64,000 nucleotides of DNA, taken from the NCBI GenBank assembly GCA_016709675.1, contig JADJMH010000013.1, forward strand, positions 118,684 through 182,683. The letters are read 5' to 3'. Each line of letters begins with the position of its first letter. Within the stretch, counting starts at the first letter, position 1. The notes below the pieces were generated by a model, which was not told the origin of the DNA, made no database searches, and worked only from the letters and a program-made list of their open reading frames with translations. The position numbers and the translations under genes are program-made. This DNA comes from Candidatus Accumulibacter proximus. Lineage in GTDB: Bacteria; Pseudomonadota; Gammaproteobacteria; Burkholderiales; Rhodocyclaceae. Below are positions 6,827 through 15,627 of this stretch, one piece after another.

Positions 6827-9066
6827 GCGCCATACAGATCAACATCGTCTTTCACTCCGACTGGCATGTCGGCGAGGGTGCCGGTGGCGCCGGCTATATC
6901 GACCGGCTCGTCCGGCGACACCCGGAAGACGGGCTGCCGTTCGTGCCGGGCAAAACGCTGACCGGCATCCTGCGCGATGGTTGCGAGAAAGTCGCCTGCG
7001 GCCTCGACGACGGACAACCGGGTGCCTGGCAGTCCTTCGTCGCCACGCTCTTCGGTGAGCAAAGCAAGGGGACCGAAAATCCGGCGACGACGACTCCAGC
7101 GCGTTTGCACATCGGCCCGGGGCGCTTTGCGCCGGAACTGCGCGCGGCCCTCGCCCAGGACAGCGAACTCGCCGCGGCGCTGGTCTTCATCAAGCCCGGA
7201 ATTGCCATCGACCCCGACACCGGCGTCGCGAGAAGCGACATGCTGCGTTTCGAGGAAGTTGTCCTGGCCGGCAGTGAGCTGACTGCCGAAGCCGAAATTG
7301 TCCTCGATCATGGCCCGATTCGGTTGGCTGCGCTCGCGCTGCTTGCCGCCGGCGCGCGCGCGGCCGAACGCCTCGGGGGCAAGCGCCGCCGCGGTAATGG
7401 CCGCTGCCAGATCGAGATCGTCGGTGCCCCGCCCAATCTGGTCGACATTCTGGCCCAGGCACCGCCCGAATGGCCCGCCGAACCTCGCTGCAGTCTCTCC
7501 CTCGCTACGGGTGTGCAGCGCAGTCGGCAATGGCAGCGTTTCTCGCTCGATCTGGAGCTGCTCGCGCCGGTGATCGTTCCCGACCGCACCGCCGGCAACG
7601 TCATCACCAGCCGCGACCATGTCCCCGGGTCGTTGTTGTTGCCGGCTCTCAACCAGCGGCTGCGCAAGCTGCTCGGCGATCGCGCCGGGCAGCTCACCAC
7701 TGCCCTGGCCGCTGGCTTGGTACAGGTGCGCAACGCCTATCCAGCGCGCGGTGGCGAGCGGCTGCTGCCCGTACCGGCGGCACTGATGGTTGAGAAGGAG
7801 CGGCCCGGCGTCGTGGTCAATGAACTGTATCAGCGGGCCGACCAGCACACGCAGCGCAAGCAGTTGCGCGCGGGTTACGTATCGGCCGCCGGCTTGGCGC
7901 CCAGCGAGGACGATAAGTCTCCGGTCGTCATGATCGACAACGTGGCCGTCACGCACGCGGTGATCGACGACCAGCCGCAACGACCCACCGCCGCCGTCGG
8001 TGGCGTCTACACCTACCAAGCCATCTCCGGCGGTCAGAGCCTGCGCGCCGAGGTGTGGATCAACGCCTCACTTCTCCCTGACGCCGGCGACCCACGCGTG
8101 CTCAACGGCGAGATCCGTCTCGGCCGTGCCAAGAAGGACGACTACGGCCGCGTGCGCGTCACCGCCCAGCCATTCGACAGCAAGCCGGCAGCGACCGGCG
8201 AGCGCGGCCAGTTCACGCTCTGGCTGGTGTCGCCGCTGCTTGCGCGCGACGAACGTCTGCGCCCGATCGTCGCCGTCGACAGCCTGACAGCGTGGCTGGG
8301 CAAATCGCTCGCGGTTGAACTGAGCTGCCAGCGGGCCTTTGTGCGCTCGCTGCGCGACGACGGCTGGAACATCGCCTGGCGGGAACCGCGGCCGACGCGT
8401 TTCGCGCTTGCCGCCGGTTCATGCTTTCTGTTCTCGGTCACCGGCGGACGCCTCGCGGCCGATCGCCTGGCCAGGCTGGAAGAAGAAGGTCTCGGCGAGC
8501 GACGCGGCGAAGGCTACGGCGAAGTGCGCGTCGATCCGCCCGTACTCGTCGAAAACGCAGCGCGGCTCGCCGTCACCACCGTCCAGGCAGCGCCAGCGGA
8601 CGAGCAGCACGGCGTTGCCGTCACCGCCTTCAGCCAGCAGATTGTCGAGCGGGCGTGGCGCCGCGCGATTCGCCACCAGGCGCTGGTGGGTGCTCCTGCC
8701 ATCGCCCGGAAACTCGGGTGGACCGACAGCAAGCCGCAAAGCAGCCAGATCGGAGCGCTGCGCAGCCAGTTCGAACAGTGGTTCGGCGACGTGTCACGCG
8801 CGCAACTCGGGCGCTGGCTCGACCAGCTCAGGCAGACAGCGAACCGCGTCGACAAATGGCCTCCCGCCTCATTGTGGGCGCTGCAAGCGTTTGCCGACGA
8901 TTCGCAGGCAGTCTGGTCGCACCTCAATGCCGACGGACTCCCGGTACTGCACGATCACCGGCGTAACGACTTCCGCGAGCGTTTGGCCGGTGAGGCGACG
9001 CGGGTGTTCTGGCTCACCGTCATCGCCGCCGAGTTCGATCGACGCACTCGCGACCAGGAGGACTGA
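6823..9066 (+). CDS. csx10: Csx10, Cas5-like RAMP of subtype III-D
   Basis: A 747-residue RAMP protein starting in an ATGA overlap with cas10. The N-terminal RAMP opens with INIVFHSDWHVGEGAGGAGYIDR and 'PFVPGKTLTGILRD', and ends in a glycine-rich loop 'LGGKRRRGNGRCQIEI', the hallmark of Csx10 (TIGR02674). The second half carries further RAMP-like segments including 'GLGERRGEGYGEVRV'. Csx10 takes the Cas5 position that binds the crRNA 5' handle and contacts Cas10. Its presence next to Csm3-type and Csx19 proteins is the main reason for calling this locus III-D-like. Confidence 0.85.
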   Translation: MSAIQINIVFHSDWHVGEGAGGAGYIDRLVRRHPEDGLPFVPGKTLTGILRDGCEKVACGLDDGQPGAWQSFVATLFGEQSKGTENPATTTPARLHIGPGRFAPELRAALAQDSELAAALVFIKPGIAIDPDTGVARSDMLRFEEVVLAGSELTAEAEIVLDHGPIRLAALALLAAGARAAERLGGKRRRGNGRCQIEIVGAPPNLVDILAQAPPEWPAEPRCSLSLATGVQRSRQWQRFSLDLELLAPVIVPDRTAGNVITSRDHVPGSLLLPALNQRLRKLLGDRAGQLTTALAAGLVQVRNAYPARGGERLLPVPAALMVEKERPGVVVNELYQRADQHTQRKQLRAGYVSAAGLAPSEDDKSPVVMIDNVAVTHAVIDDQPQRPTAAVGGVYTYQAISGGQSLRAEVWINASLLPDAGDPRVLNGEIRLGRAKKDDYGRVRVTAQPFDSKPAATGERGQFTLWLVSPLLARDERLRPIVAVDSLTAWLGKSLAVELSCQRAFVRSLRDDGWNIAWREPRPTRFALAAGSCFLFSVTGGRLAADRLARLEEEGLGERRGEGYGEVRVDPPVLVENAARLAVTTVQAAPADEQHGVAVTAFSQQIVERAWRRAIRHQALVGAPAIARKLGWTDSKPQSSQIGALRSQFEQWFGDVSRAQLGRWLDQLRQTANRVDKWPPASLWALQAFADDSQAVWSHLNADGLPVLHDHRRNDFRERLAGEATRVFWLTVIAAEFDRRTRDQED

Positions 9067-9067
9067 C

Positions 9068-10567
9068 ATGGCGCGCACCATCTCCCACACCTTGCTGCTG
9101 ACCGGCGTGCTGGTCGCCGAAACGCCGCTGCATGTCGGCGGCGCCGACAGCGGCCACGAAAGCGACCTGCCGCTCGCCGTCGATGGCCACGGCAGGTTCT
9201 ATCTCCCCGGCAGCTCGCTCGCGGGCGCTATCCGCGCCTGCGAGCGAGCCAGTGACGGCAATTCGATCTGGGGCTACGCGCAGGGCGACCAGGGCGCCGC
9301 ATCCTACCTGCTGGTTGACGACGCCCCCGCCCTCGACGCGCCGCTGGCCGAACTATGGCACGGGATCGGCATCGATCGGCGCCATGGTGGCGCCGCCAGG
9401 CGGGCAAAGTTCGACCGTCAGGTGCTGCCGCGCGGGACGCGTTTCGACTTCCGTCTGATCCGTGAGCTGGCTTTGGACAGCGGCCTCGAAGCGGCACAGG
9501 CACAAATGGGCCGTATCGTGCTGGCGCTCGAAGTGGGGGAGATTGCCTTCGGTGCTGGCAGCACGCGCGGCTACGGGCGGCTGGTCCTGCACAGTGCACG
9601 GGCCAGCGAGACCCGGTGGAATACGCGGTCGGGCATGCTCGATTGGCTGAACGGCGAGTCGACCGATGCACTCGCGGCATGGCGAGCTAAGGCAGGCAAG
9701 GATGCCGGCCGCCAGTCGAGGGCCGGCGGACCGCTTGTCGACCACTTGCGCATCACTATCGAGTGGCGGCCGCGCGGCCCGCTGATGAGCAAGGCAGCGC
9801 GCGACGGCCTGGCGGTAGATAGCCTGCCCTTCGTTTCGCAAACCGGCACCGGCCTGGCCCTGACGCTTCCCGGCTCAGGCATCAAGGGCGCCTTGCGCAG
9901 CCACGCCGAGCGCATCGTGCGCACCGTGCTGTGCGACGATCTGAATGCCGCTGCCGAGCAGCACTTCGACCAGGTGGCGGTGGATCTGGTGGGCGAACTC
10001 TTCGGCAGCGCCCGCCCGGGCGACGCCGCGGTCGCCGGCGACAAGCAGCCGTGGGGTGTCCGCGCGTTGCTCAGTGTCGACACCTGCTATGCCTGCGAAG
10101 CGCTGGACGCGGGCGAGTTGGCCGGCTTCGACCAGCCGCGCGAGAACTGGCGCGATAGCCAACGCCTTGCGCGTGCCGACCATGTGGCCATCGACCGCTG
10201 GACCGGCGGCGCAGCCGAAAGCCTGCTGTACAGCGGCGTCGAGCCCCGGCCGCAAGCATGGCAGCCGATTCGGCTGCGTTTCCGCGGCGGCCAGGGTGGT
10301 CAAGCGGGCAACACTGCCGCGCTGGCGCTGCTGTGGCTGACTCTGCGTGACTTCTGTGCCGGGCGCATCGCGCTCGGCTTTGGCGCCAATCGTGGCTACG
10401 GCGACCTTGCAGTGAGTCGCCTGACGATCGACTGGCCGGAAGGTGACAAGCAGCAGGTTCTGCCGGTCAAGGAAGGAGTGATCGATGAAACAAACATCGC
10501 CGAGTGGGTGAAGAAGATGAAACGCGCTTGGCAGGAGTGGCAAGAAGCCAGGGAGGGAACACGATGA
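9068..10567 (+). CDS. Fused tandem Csm3-like (Cas7) RAMP protein
   Basis: 499 residues holding two Cas7-type RAMP units. Unit 1 (about 1-225) contains HVGGADSGHESDLPLAVDG, 'FYLPGSSLAGAIRACE' and loop 'FGAGSTRGYGRLVL'. Unit 2 (about 240-480) contains 'LTLPGSGIKGALRSHAE' and loop 'LGFGANRGYGDLAV'. The Ser/Gly-rich 'PGSS.xG..R' segments and G-rich loops are diagnostic. Each unit keeps Asp residues in the region where Csm3 has its catalytic Asp (unit 1 ADSGHESD; unit 2 AARDGLAVDS), so target-RNA cleavage at two sites is possible but unproven. ATG 9068 follows the csx10 stop by one base; the long frame upstream of it is a shadow of csx10. The 3' end overlaps csx19 (ATGA). Confidence 0.85.
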   Translation: MARTISHTLLLTGVLVAETPLHVGGADSGHESDLPLAVDGHGRFYLPGSSLAGAIRACERASDGNSIWGYAQGDQGAASYLLVDDAPALDAPLAELWHGIGIDRRHGGAARRAKFDRQVLPRGTRFDFRLIRELALDSGLEAAQAQMGRIVLALEVGEIAFGAGSTRGYGRLVLHSARASETRWNTRSGMLDWLNGESTDALAAWRAKAGKDAGRQSRAGGPLVDHLRITIEWRPRGPLMSKAARDGLAVDSLPFVSQTGTGLALTLPGSGIKGALRSHAERIVRTVLCDDLNAAAEQHFDQVAVDLVGELFGSARPGDAAVAGDKQPWGVRALLSVDTCYACEALDAGELAGFDQPRENWRDSQRLARADHVAIDRWTGGAAESLLYSGVEPRPQAWQPIRLRFRGGQGGQAGNTAALALLWLTLRDFCAGRIALGFGANRGYGDLAVSRLTIDWPEGDKQQVLPVKEGVIDETNIAEWVKKMKRAWQEWQEAREGTR

Positions 10568-11142
10568 GCTGCACTCTGTACAGCCTGCGCCGGCAGGAAA
10601 TCGCCCTCACCGACGCGCTGCACGGCGCAGCGGCCGGCGAGGTTCTGGTGGGTTTCTGCTACTCGCCTGCCAGTGCTTTCTTTGTGCGCTGGGACGGCAA
10701 CACCCTGGACGCCGGCGAGGGGGCCGACCTCGGGCAGGTCTATGAAGCCCGCTTGTTCGCGGAGGCTGGTGAGTTGCGTTGGCTGCGCGATCCGGAGCAT
10801 GTCCAGGGCCTTGGTGACGCCGTCTGGCTCAGCGAGAGCCCAGTCCCGCGCTCCGGCTGGACGCAGCTCAGTCCCCTCGAAGGGCTCGAACCGATCGCCA
10901 GCCAGCGCCTGCTCACCGGCCTCCTCGGCAAGCCAGTCAAGGCAGGCTGGAGCAGCATGCACGCACCACGGCACGGCGAAGTCGCCGTGCCGGCGGTCGG
11001 TGCTGCCGACCAGCGCCTTTGCTTCACGCTGCGCGAATACCTTGGTCAGGCGCCGGGAACTGCCGGTGAAGACGGCAACCGTTTGGTGGTCGAAGAGCGC
11101 CTGCTCGCGATCGCGGTCTGCAACAATACAGGAGGGCAATGA
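10564..11142 (+). CDS. csx19: Csx19-like subtype III-D protein
   Basis: 192 residues, ATGA overlap with the Csm3 fusion. It has the features I associate with Csx19 (TIGR03984): a short all-alpha/beta protein with 'FFVRWDGNTLDAG', 'VYEARLFAEAGELRWLRDP' and a C-terminal 'REYLGQ....NRLVVEERLLAI'. Csx19 has no established catalytic role and occurs only in III-D-type operons between Csm3-like genes, so it is presumably a structural part of the complex. The product could alternatively serve as the otherwise missing small subunit; no Csm2/Cas11-like helical protein is recognisable elsewhere in the operon. Confidence 0.7.
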   Translation: MSCTLYSLRRQEIALTDALHGAAAGEVLVGFCYSPASAFFVRWDGNTLDAGEGADLGQVYEARLFAEAGELRWLRDPEHVQGLGDAVWLSESPVPRSGWTQLSPLEGLEPIASQRLLTGLLGKPVKAGWSSMHAPRHGEVAVPAVGAADQRLCFTLREYLGQAPGTAGEDGNRLVVEERLLAIAVCNNTGGQ

Positions 11143-13242
11143 TGGCCAATCACCGCCACGATGACGCCAAGCCGAAGCTGCCGGCACCATCGCTGCATTT
11201 CGAACAGCAGTTCGAGAACCCGTACAATTTCGTGCCGGCGCCGCCGCGTCTCATTGAGCATCCGACGCTCGGCGACGCGCTGCCGGCCGGGCACCACCGT
11301 TATCTGCCGGGGCTGTGGAGCGGCCGTATCAGCGTCGAACTCACCACCGTCACGCCGCTGCTGATTCCCGATCAGCCGAGCGTCGCCACCAACGGCCACA
11401 AGACCTTCGGCGTCCGTACCGACGAGAACGGCGCACCCTACCTGCCGCCGACCAGTATCAAGGGGGCCTTGCGTGCGGCTTACGAAGCGGTGACCAACAG
11501 TCGGATGGGGGTGTGGTCAAAGGCGCATGATTCAAGACTGGCGCTTCGGCAGCCCGCCAAGAGTGCCCTTGACCTGATTCCAGTCAGGATCGTCTTGAAA
11601 CCGGCTGGGGAGCGAGCGCTGTTGTTTGCGATCGAACACGAATCGCATCCACTGCGCTTCTATTCGATCGCCGAAGGTGACAAGCGACGCGGCTCCGATG
11701 CCTGCGCCGAGCGCTACGCGAACATCGAAGAGGGTGGCGACACCCTTCTGCAACACGGCGACTGCGTCCAGCGTAACAGCCACTCGGGCGAACTTGCCTG
11801 GGTCGAAGAGGACGAGGCCGTCTCCGCCGGCTGGCGCCGCGGTTACGCAGTAATCAATGGGCCGAACATCAAGAACAAGATCAACGAGCGCCTGTTTCTC
11901 GAGACCAATCGACCACGCGAGTTTGAGATTACCCCGGCGATCACGAAGCAGTGGGACGAGTTGATCTCCAACTACCAAAAGCTGCACGTGCTGGAGATCG
12001 AAAAGCGTCGGCGTGAGGGACACGAACCGGCAGATTTCCTGGGCGAGAAGCCCGGGCAGACTGCCTGGTCGCGACATATCCACGACGTGGAGTCCAGCCA
12101 GCTCAAGCACGGCTTGCTCTGTTACGCGCAGGTGAGAGCAGCGTTTGGCAGCACTTTACCCCGTGTTGATTCCGCGTCAGTTGTTTTCCACCGCGCCGTC
12201 TGCACTGCTTGATGAATCGGTGCGACCAGCCACAGCACTAAGCCAGTTGTCCCCGGCGGACCGGCTGTTCGGCTGGGTTGGACAAGGCGATTCCGGTCAG
12301 TACAAGGGCCAGTTGCGCATCGGCAGCACTCACTGCCCGGAGGGTGCCAACGCCATCGAGCGCGTCGGCGACGCACGCGGCGTTCCCCTCGTCATCCTCG
12401 GCGCACCGAAGCCCTCACAGGCGCGCTTTTACGGTGCCAACGACAGGCAAGGCACTCCGTACCCGCGCGGGACTGACAAGGCGGCAATGTACTGCCCGAA
12501 CCACGGCCTGCGTGGCCGCAAGGTCTACCCGCATCATAAAGCGCAGAGTGATGTGAATGACTATTGGGACGTCAGTGCCAATCCGCCGCTATTGAACAGT
12601 CAACCCGGCCAGCCCAGGCTGTACCGTGAATGGCGGCTGCCCGCCAACGCCGCAGCGCAGCGCAGCGACCAAAACCGATCGATCACTGCCTGGGTAAGAC
12701 CTGGTGTCAAATTCTGTTTCGACCTGCAGGTGACCAACGTGTCGACCGTCGAGCTTGGCGCCTTGCTCTGGCTGCTCAGCCTGGATAACGACTGTTACCT
12801 GCGCATGGGTGGCGGCAAACCGCTCGGCTTCGGGTCGGTACGCCTGAGCGTAGTCGAACCCGCTGGTCTCGATCTTCGCGATGGTGCGGCGATACGTTCC
12901 GACTATGCCCGCTTCGGGGGTCCATCCACTGCTGAGGGTAGACGCCTGCGCAGCAACGACGACGTTCAGGCTCTGATCGCGGTCTACCGCGGGGATCTGC
13001 CAATAGCGCTCCGCTCGCCCCACGCCGCGTTCGACGATTTGCCGATTATCAAGGCGTTTCTCAATGCATCGCGCGGCGGCGGCTTGCCGGTGCATTACCC
13101 ACGAACACAGGTGGCGCCGAATCCGAGCGGAGAGAACTACAAGTGGTTTGTCGCCAATGAGACCGACTCGCAATCCCGCCACGAGCGGTATAGCCTCCCC
13201 AATCTGGCAGCTGCAGACCGGGGACTGTGGGTGCTCAAATGA
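11142..13242 (+). CDS. TIGR03986-type RAMP protein, interrupted by a one-base frameshift
   Basis: One gene in two frames. The first part (ATG 11142, five bases after GGAGGG; ATG 11139 is also possible) contains 'YLPPTSIKGALRAAYEAVTNSRMGVW', typical of this type III RAMP family, and runs to 12212 with a nonsense tail. The second part continues one frame over from about 12145 (ALYPVLIPRQLFSTAPSALL), then 'LSPADRLFGWVGQG' and the glycine loop 'RMGGGKPLGFGSVRL', to the stop at 13242. The shift lies near 12141-12147 at a GTTTG run. Joined, the product is about 700 residues, normal for the family. It probably extends the Cas7 backbone. The indel may be a sequencing error; see the window-wide frameshift pattern. 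Confidence 0.75.
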
Positions 13243-14099
13243 AGAGTGGAAAACAGGATGTTCAGAATGCAGCAATCAACATCACCCTGGCCTTCGTGAT
13301 CCTCCTGCTGCAAAGCTGGATCGCCGACGGTATCAAGGGTGACCAACTGTTTCCCTGGCTGCCCGGAGGCGCGCTGATCTTTGGTGCAGCGGAGTCTGGC
13401 TGGTGCCTGCTCGGCATGGGGCTCCTCTCTGTCGGCTGCGCCGGCGTGCTCTACGCCCGACGGCGCAGCTTTGTGCCGGTCACCGTGCAGCGCATCGGGC
13501 AGCCCGGCCGCGTCGAGCCGCACGCGGTGCTGGTGCTCACCGTATCGTGGCCGGGGTGGCAGTGGGAATCGGGCCAATTGACGCGCACCGACCCGAACAC
13601 GACGAAGCAGGAATCCCACGCCTTGCCGGCAACGCTGCCGGCAGTACTGGACGTCATGGCGGCGCTCGGTCAGCGCGAGAAGTTTGCCTGGGAGCAGTTG
13701 CTGCGGGCCATCCGCGAGCACCTTCCCCGGCTGCAGCGCGTAATCCTCATCGGATCCTCCGGCACTAACGGCACGGCCGCTTCGTTCGACGCCTGCCGGC
13801 AAATGATCGCGCACTATTTTCCCGGCCTGGTGCAGGCGAGCATTCAGGCGCGCACGGCTTCCTTCGAAGCGCTCGACGACCTGCTGGGCGTTTACCGAAA
13901 GATCATCGTCGAAGAAGCGCAGCGCAAGGGCGACGTCATGATCGACGTCACCGGCGGCACCAAGGTCGTCAGCATCGCCGCCGCGATGGTCACCCTGGAG
14001 CACCCCGAGATCGAGTTCCAGTACGTCGAAACCGAAGGCGAAAAGCGCGTGCGCACCTTCAACGTCATTTCCGGCAGCGCCGGCGGCGAGGGACCATGA
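13239..14099 (+). CDS. Membrane-anchored CARF-domain protein (Cam1-like CRISPR effector)
   Basis: 286 residues from the ATG overlapping the preceding stop (ATGA). Two hydrophobic helices lie at about residues 12-29 (INITLAFVILLLQSWIA) and 54-73, the second followed by ARRR, so both termini should face the cytosol. A soluble domain follows with a CARF-like plan: strand-loop 'VILIGSSGTNGTAASF' near 165-180, and 'MIDVTGGTKVVSIAAAMV' with DVTGGTK at 236-242, the nucleotide-sensing loop seen in Csm6/Can1/Cam1 CARF domains. No nuclease or protease domain is present, so the output must act through the membrane segment, as in Cam1, where cA4 binding leads to depolarisation. Placement directly before a DUF1874 ring nuclease supports a cA4 signal. 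Effector action is inference. Confidence 0.75.
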   Translation: MKSGKQDVQNAAINITLAFVILLLQSWIADGIKGDQLFPWLPGGALIFGAAESGWCLLGMGLLSVGCAGVLYARRRSFVPVTVQRIGQPGRVEPHAVLVLTVSWPGWQWESGQLTRTDPNTTKQESHALPATLPAVLDVMAALGQREKFAWEQLLRAIREHLPRLQRVILIGSSGTNGTAASFDACRQMIAHYFPGLVQASIQARTASFEALDDLLGVYRKIIVEEAQRKGDVMIDVTGGTKVVSIAAAMVTLEHPEIEFQYVETEGEKRVRTFNVISGSAGGEGP

Positions 14100-14413
14100 T
14101 CTACCTGCTCAACACGTCAATCCTGACGGCCTATGGCGAGTATCGCTTCAGCGGCCCGTTAGACGCCGACGAGGCCCGGCGGCGTCTGGCCGGGGGCTTC
14201 ATTTCGGCGGTCGGGCACGAGGCCAGTGCCCGCTTGCTGTCGGGCCTGCTCGGCGTCGAAGTGCCGACGAGGCGCGTTGAAATCGCCATGGCGCCGGGCG
14301 ATGAGGCGCTGATCCTGCGCATCACGACGCGGCTGCCCGAGGGGAAGCTGCTGTCCGATGCCGAAATCGCCGCTGCGCCGCATGAGCTGGCCTGGCTGGA
14401 ACGAAGCGCATGA
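14096..14413 (+). CDS. crn2: DUF1874 ring nuclease (AcrIII-1/Crn2 family)
   Basis: 105 residues, ATGA overlap with the membrane CARF gene. The sequence MIYLLNTSILTAYGEYRF, then 'GGFISAVGHEASARLLSGLLG' and 'EALILRITTRLPEGKLLSDAEI', is a clear match to the DUF1874 family, first seen in archaeal viruses (SIRV1 gp29/STIV B116) and also found inside type III CRISPR loci as Crn2. These enzymes rapidly degrade cyclic tetra-adenylate; His41 in GHEASA corresponds to the conserved active-site His. Here it is host-encoded in the effector operon, so it most likely resets the membrane CARF effector rather than serving as an anti-CRISPR. Last gene of the operon. Confidence 0.88.
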   Translation: MIYLLNTSILTAYGEYRFSGPLDADEARRRLAGGFISAVGHEASARLLSGLLGVEVPTRRVEIAMAPGDEALILRITTRLPEGKLLSDAEIAAAPHELAWLERSA

Positions 14414-15068
14414 GTGCCGTCCCCGGACGCCGCCCCGACCGAAACCTTGCCCTTTTATCGACCGTGGCGACGGCGAGCAAGCCACGATGGTCAGCCGATG
14501 AACTGCGTTCAACGTTCGCTGGGCAAGAGGGGACGATCAATGCCAGCAGCACGAAGTTCCATCGCGAAGCCAGAAGATTTCATGTCACCGATGCGACACC
14601 CAATGTCTTGAGCGGAAGCTTCGCTCAAACACATGCCGGCTTCGCTGAAAAGGATCGAGGATTATCGATGTTCGACAGGGGATGTGCCATCAGCGCCATG
14701 GCAGGATTCGTCCAAACCATGAAAAGATGCGGTCAGCGGACGAACTCGCCGTGATCGCGTTGTCAGCTCCTGCCGGCCTCAGCCGTCAGCCAGCAGCCAT
14801 CGACAAGTGCGCGCCGAGACGCTCGGCAAAGCCGGTCCGCCGGACGGGCGCCAGCCGAGACCCCGACGCGATCGCGATATTTCCACGATGGAGAATCAGC
14901 CACTTGAGCCTGACCGAAGAGCGGCGCACGAGGCACGCGCAGCACCATGATTAGAAGCACGAAACTGGCGTTTTTCCCCGCCGCCAACAATGTCGTCGGG
15001 GTATTGTGGCACTGCGCGCCGATTCGTGGCCTGCAAACCCTTGCCACAAGCGGTCTTCCAGTGTTAGG
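14414..15068. other. Leader-side non-coding region upstream of the CRISPR array
   Basis: About 655 bases without a credible gene. Short open frames exist on both strands but show no domain or normal composition. A palindromic stretch at 14608-14628 (TTGAGCG...CGCTCAA) could form a hairpin after the effector operon, without a T tract. The last ~130 bases before the first repeat, AT-richer around 14945-15005, are the likely leader because the degenerate terminal repeat is at the opposite end of the array. Confidence 0.5.
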
Positions 15069-15520
15069 GTTATCGCTCCCCGAATTCCTGAAGGGGATTA
15101 AGACTGAATCTAGCGACTCTGTTTTAACTTGGCTAGGTTATCGCTCCCCGAATTCCTGAAGGGGATTAAGACGAAGTCCTTCAGCTGCGCGGCGAGCGCC
15201 CTTGGTTATCGCTCCCCGAATTCCTGAAGGGGATTAAGACATGGCGCGATGCGGGCCAGACCCCGATCCCGAGTTATCCCTCCCCGAATTCCTGAAGGGG
15301 ATTAAGACTTCAAAGCGAGCGCTCTGTTCTGCCGTGAGAGGTTATCGCTCCCCGAATTCCTGAAGGGGATTAAGACCCGGCACCGTCTCCGTTGTAGAAG
15401 CAGACCCACGTTATCGCTCCCCGAATTCCTGAAGGGGATTAAGACAAAGTGGCAAGAGCGAGTAACACGACAGATAAAGAGTTCTCTCTTCCCGAATTCC
15501 AACCGGGAAGTCGGGGAGAC
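15069..15520 (+). CRISPR. CRISPR array: six 36-bp repeats, six spacers, degenerate terminal repeat
   Basis: Repeats start at 15069, 15137, 15205, 15273, 15341 and 15410, each 36 bp, beginning GTTATCGC and ending ATTAAGAC. Repeat 4 has one change (seventh base G to C). Spacers are 32, 32, 32, 32, 33 and 35 bp. A diverged seventh repeat at 15481-15520 keeps the first ~20 positions (GTTCTCTCTTCCCGAATTCC) but has a different end, marking the distal end, so transcription runs left to right from a leader at about 15068. Each repeat can pair TCCCC with GGGGA around an 11-base loop. ATTAAGAC fits an 8-nt crRNA 5' handle after Cas6 cleavage. The array sits between the effector operon and the RT-cas1-cas2 genes. 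Confidence 0.97.
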
Positions 15521-15627
15521 CTGAGGAGAGCCGCCGACGCCAAAGGCCGAGCCACTTCCTAGAGCCACCGCCACCGCAAGCTTGCCGTGTGCGCTTTTTT
15601 CGGTTCGCGGTGGCAGACTCTTCACCC

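Noticed and set aside
7014..8019. Long minus-strand frames opposite cas10-csx10.
   Set aside because: Antisense shadows of clearly recognised cas genes.
8339..9067. A long in-frame extension upstream of the Csm3 fusion.
   Set aside because: It lies inside csx10 in another frame, is Arg/Ser-rich, and the RAMP fold starts at ATG 9068.
14410..14754. A 114-codon frame overlapping the DUF1874 stop by ATGA, as if it were one more operon gene.
   Set aside because: No family, poor composition and no conserved pattern; more likely leader-side non-coding DNA, although the start overlap is suggestive.
15041..15069. TTGCCA-17-TTAGGG as an array promoter just before the first repeat.
   Set aside because: The -10 half has almost no match to consensus and overlaps the first repeat.
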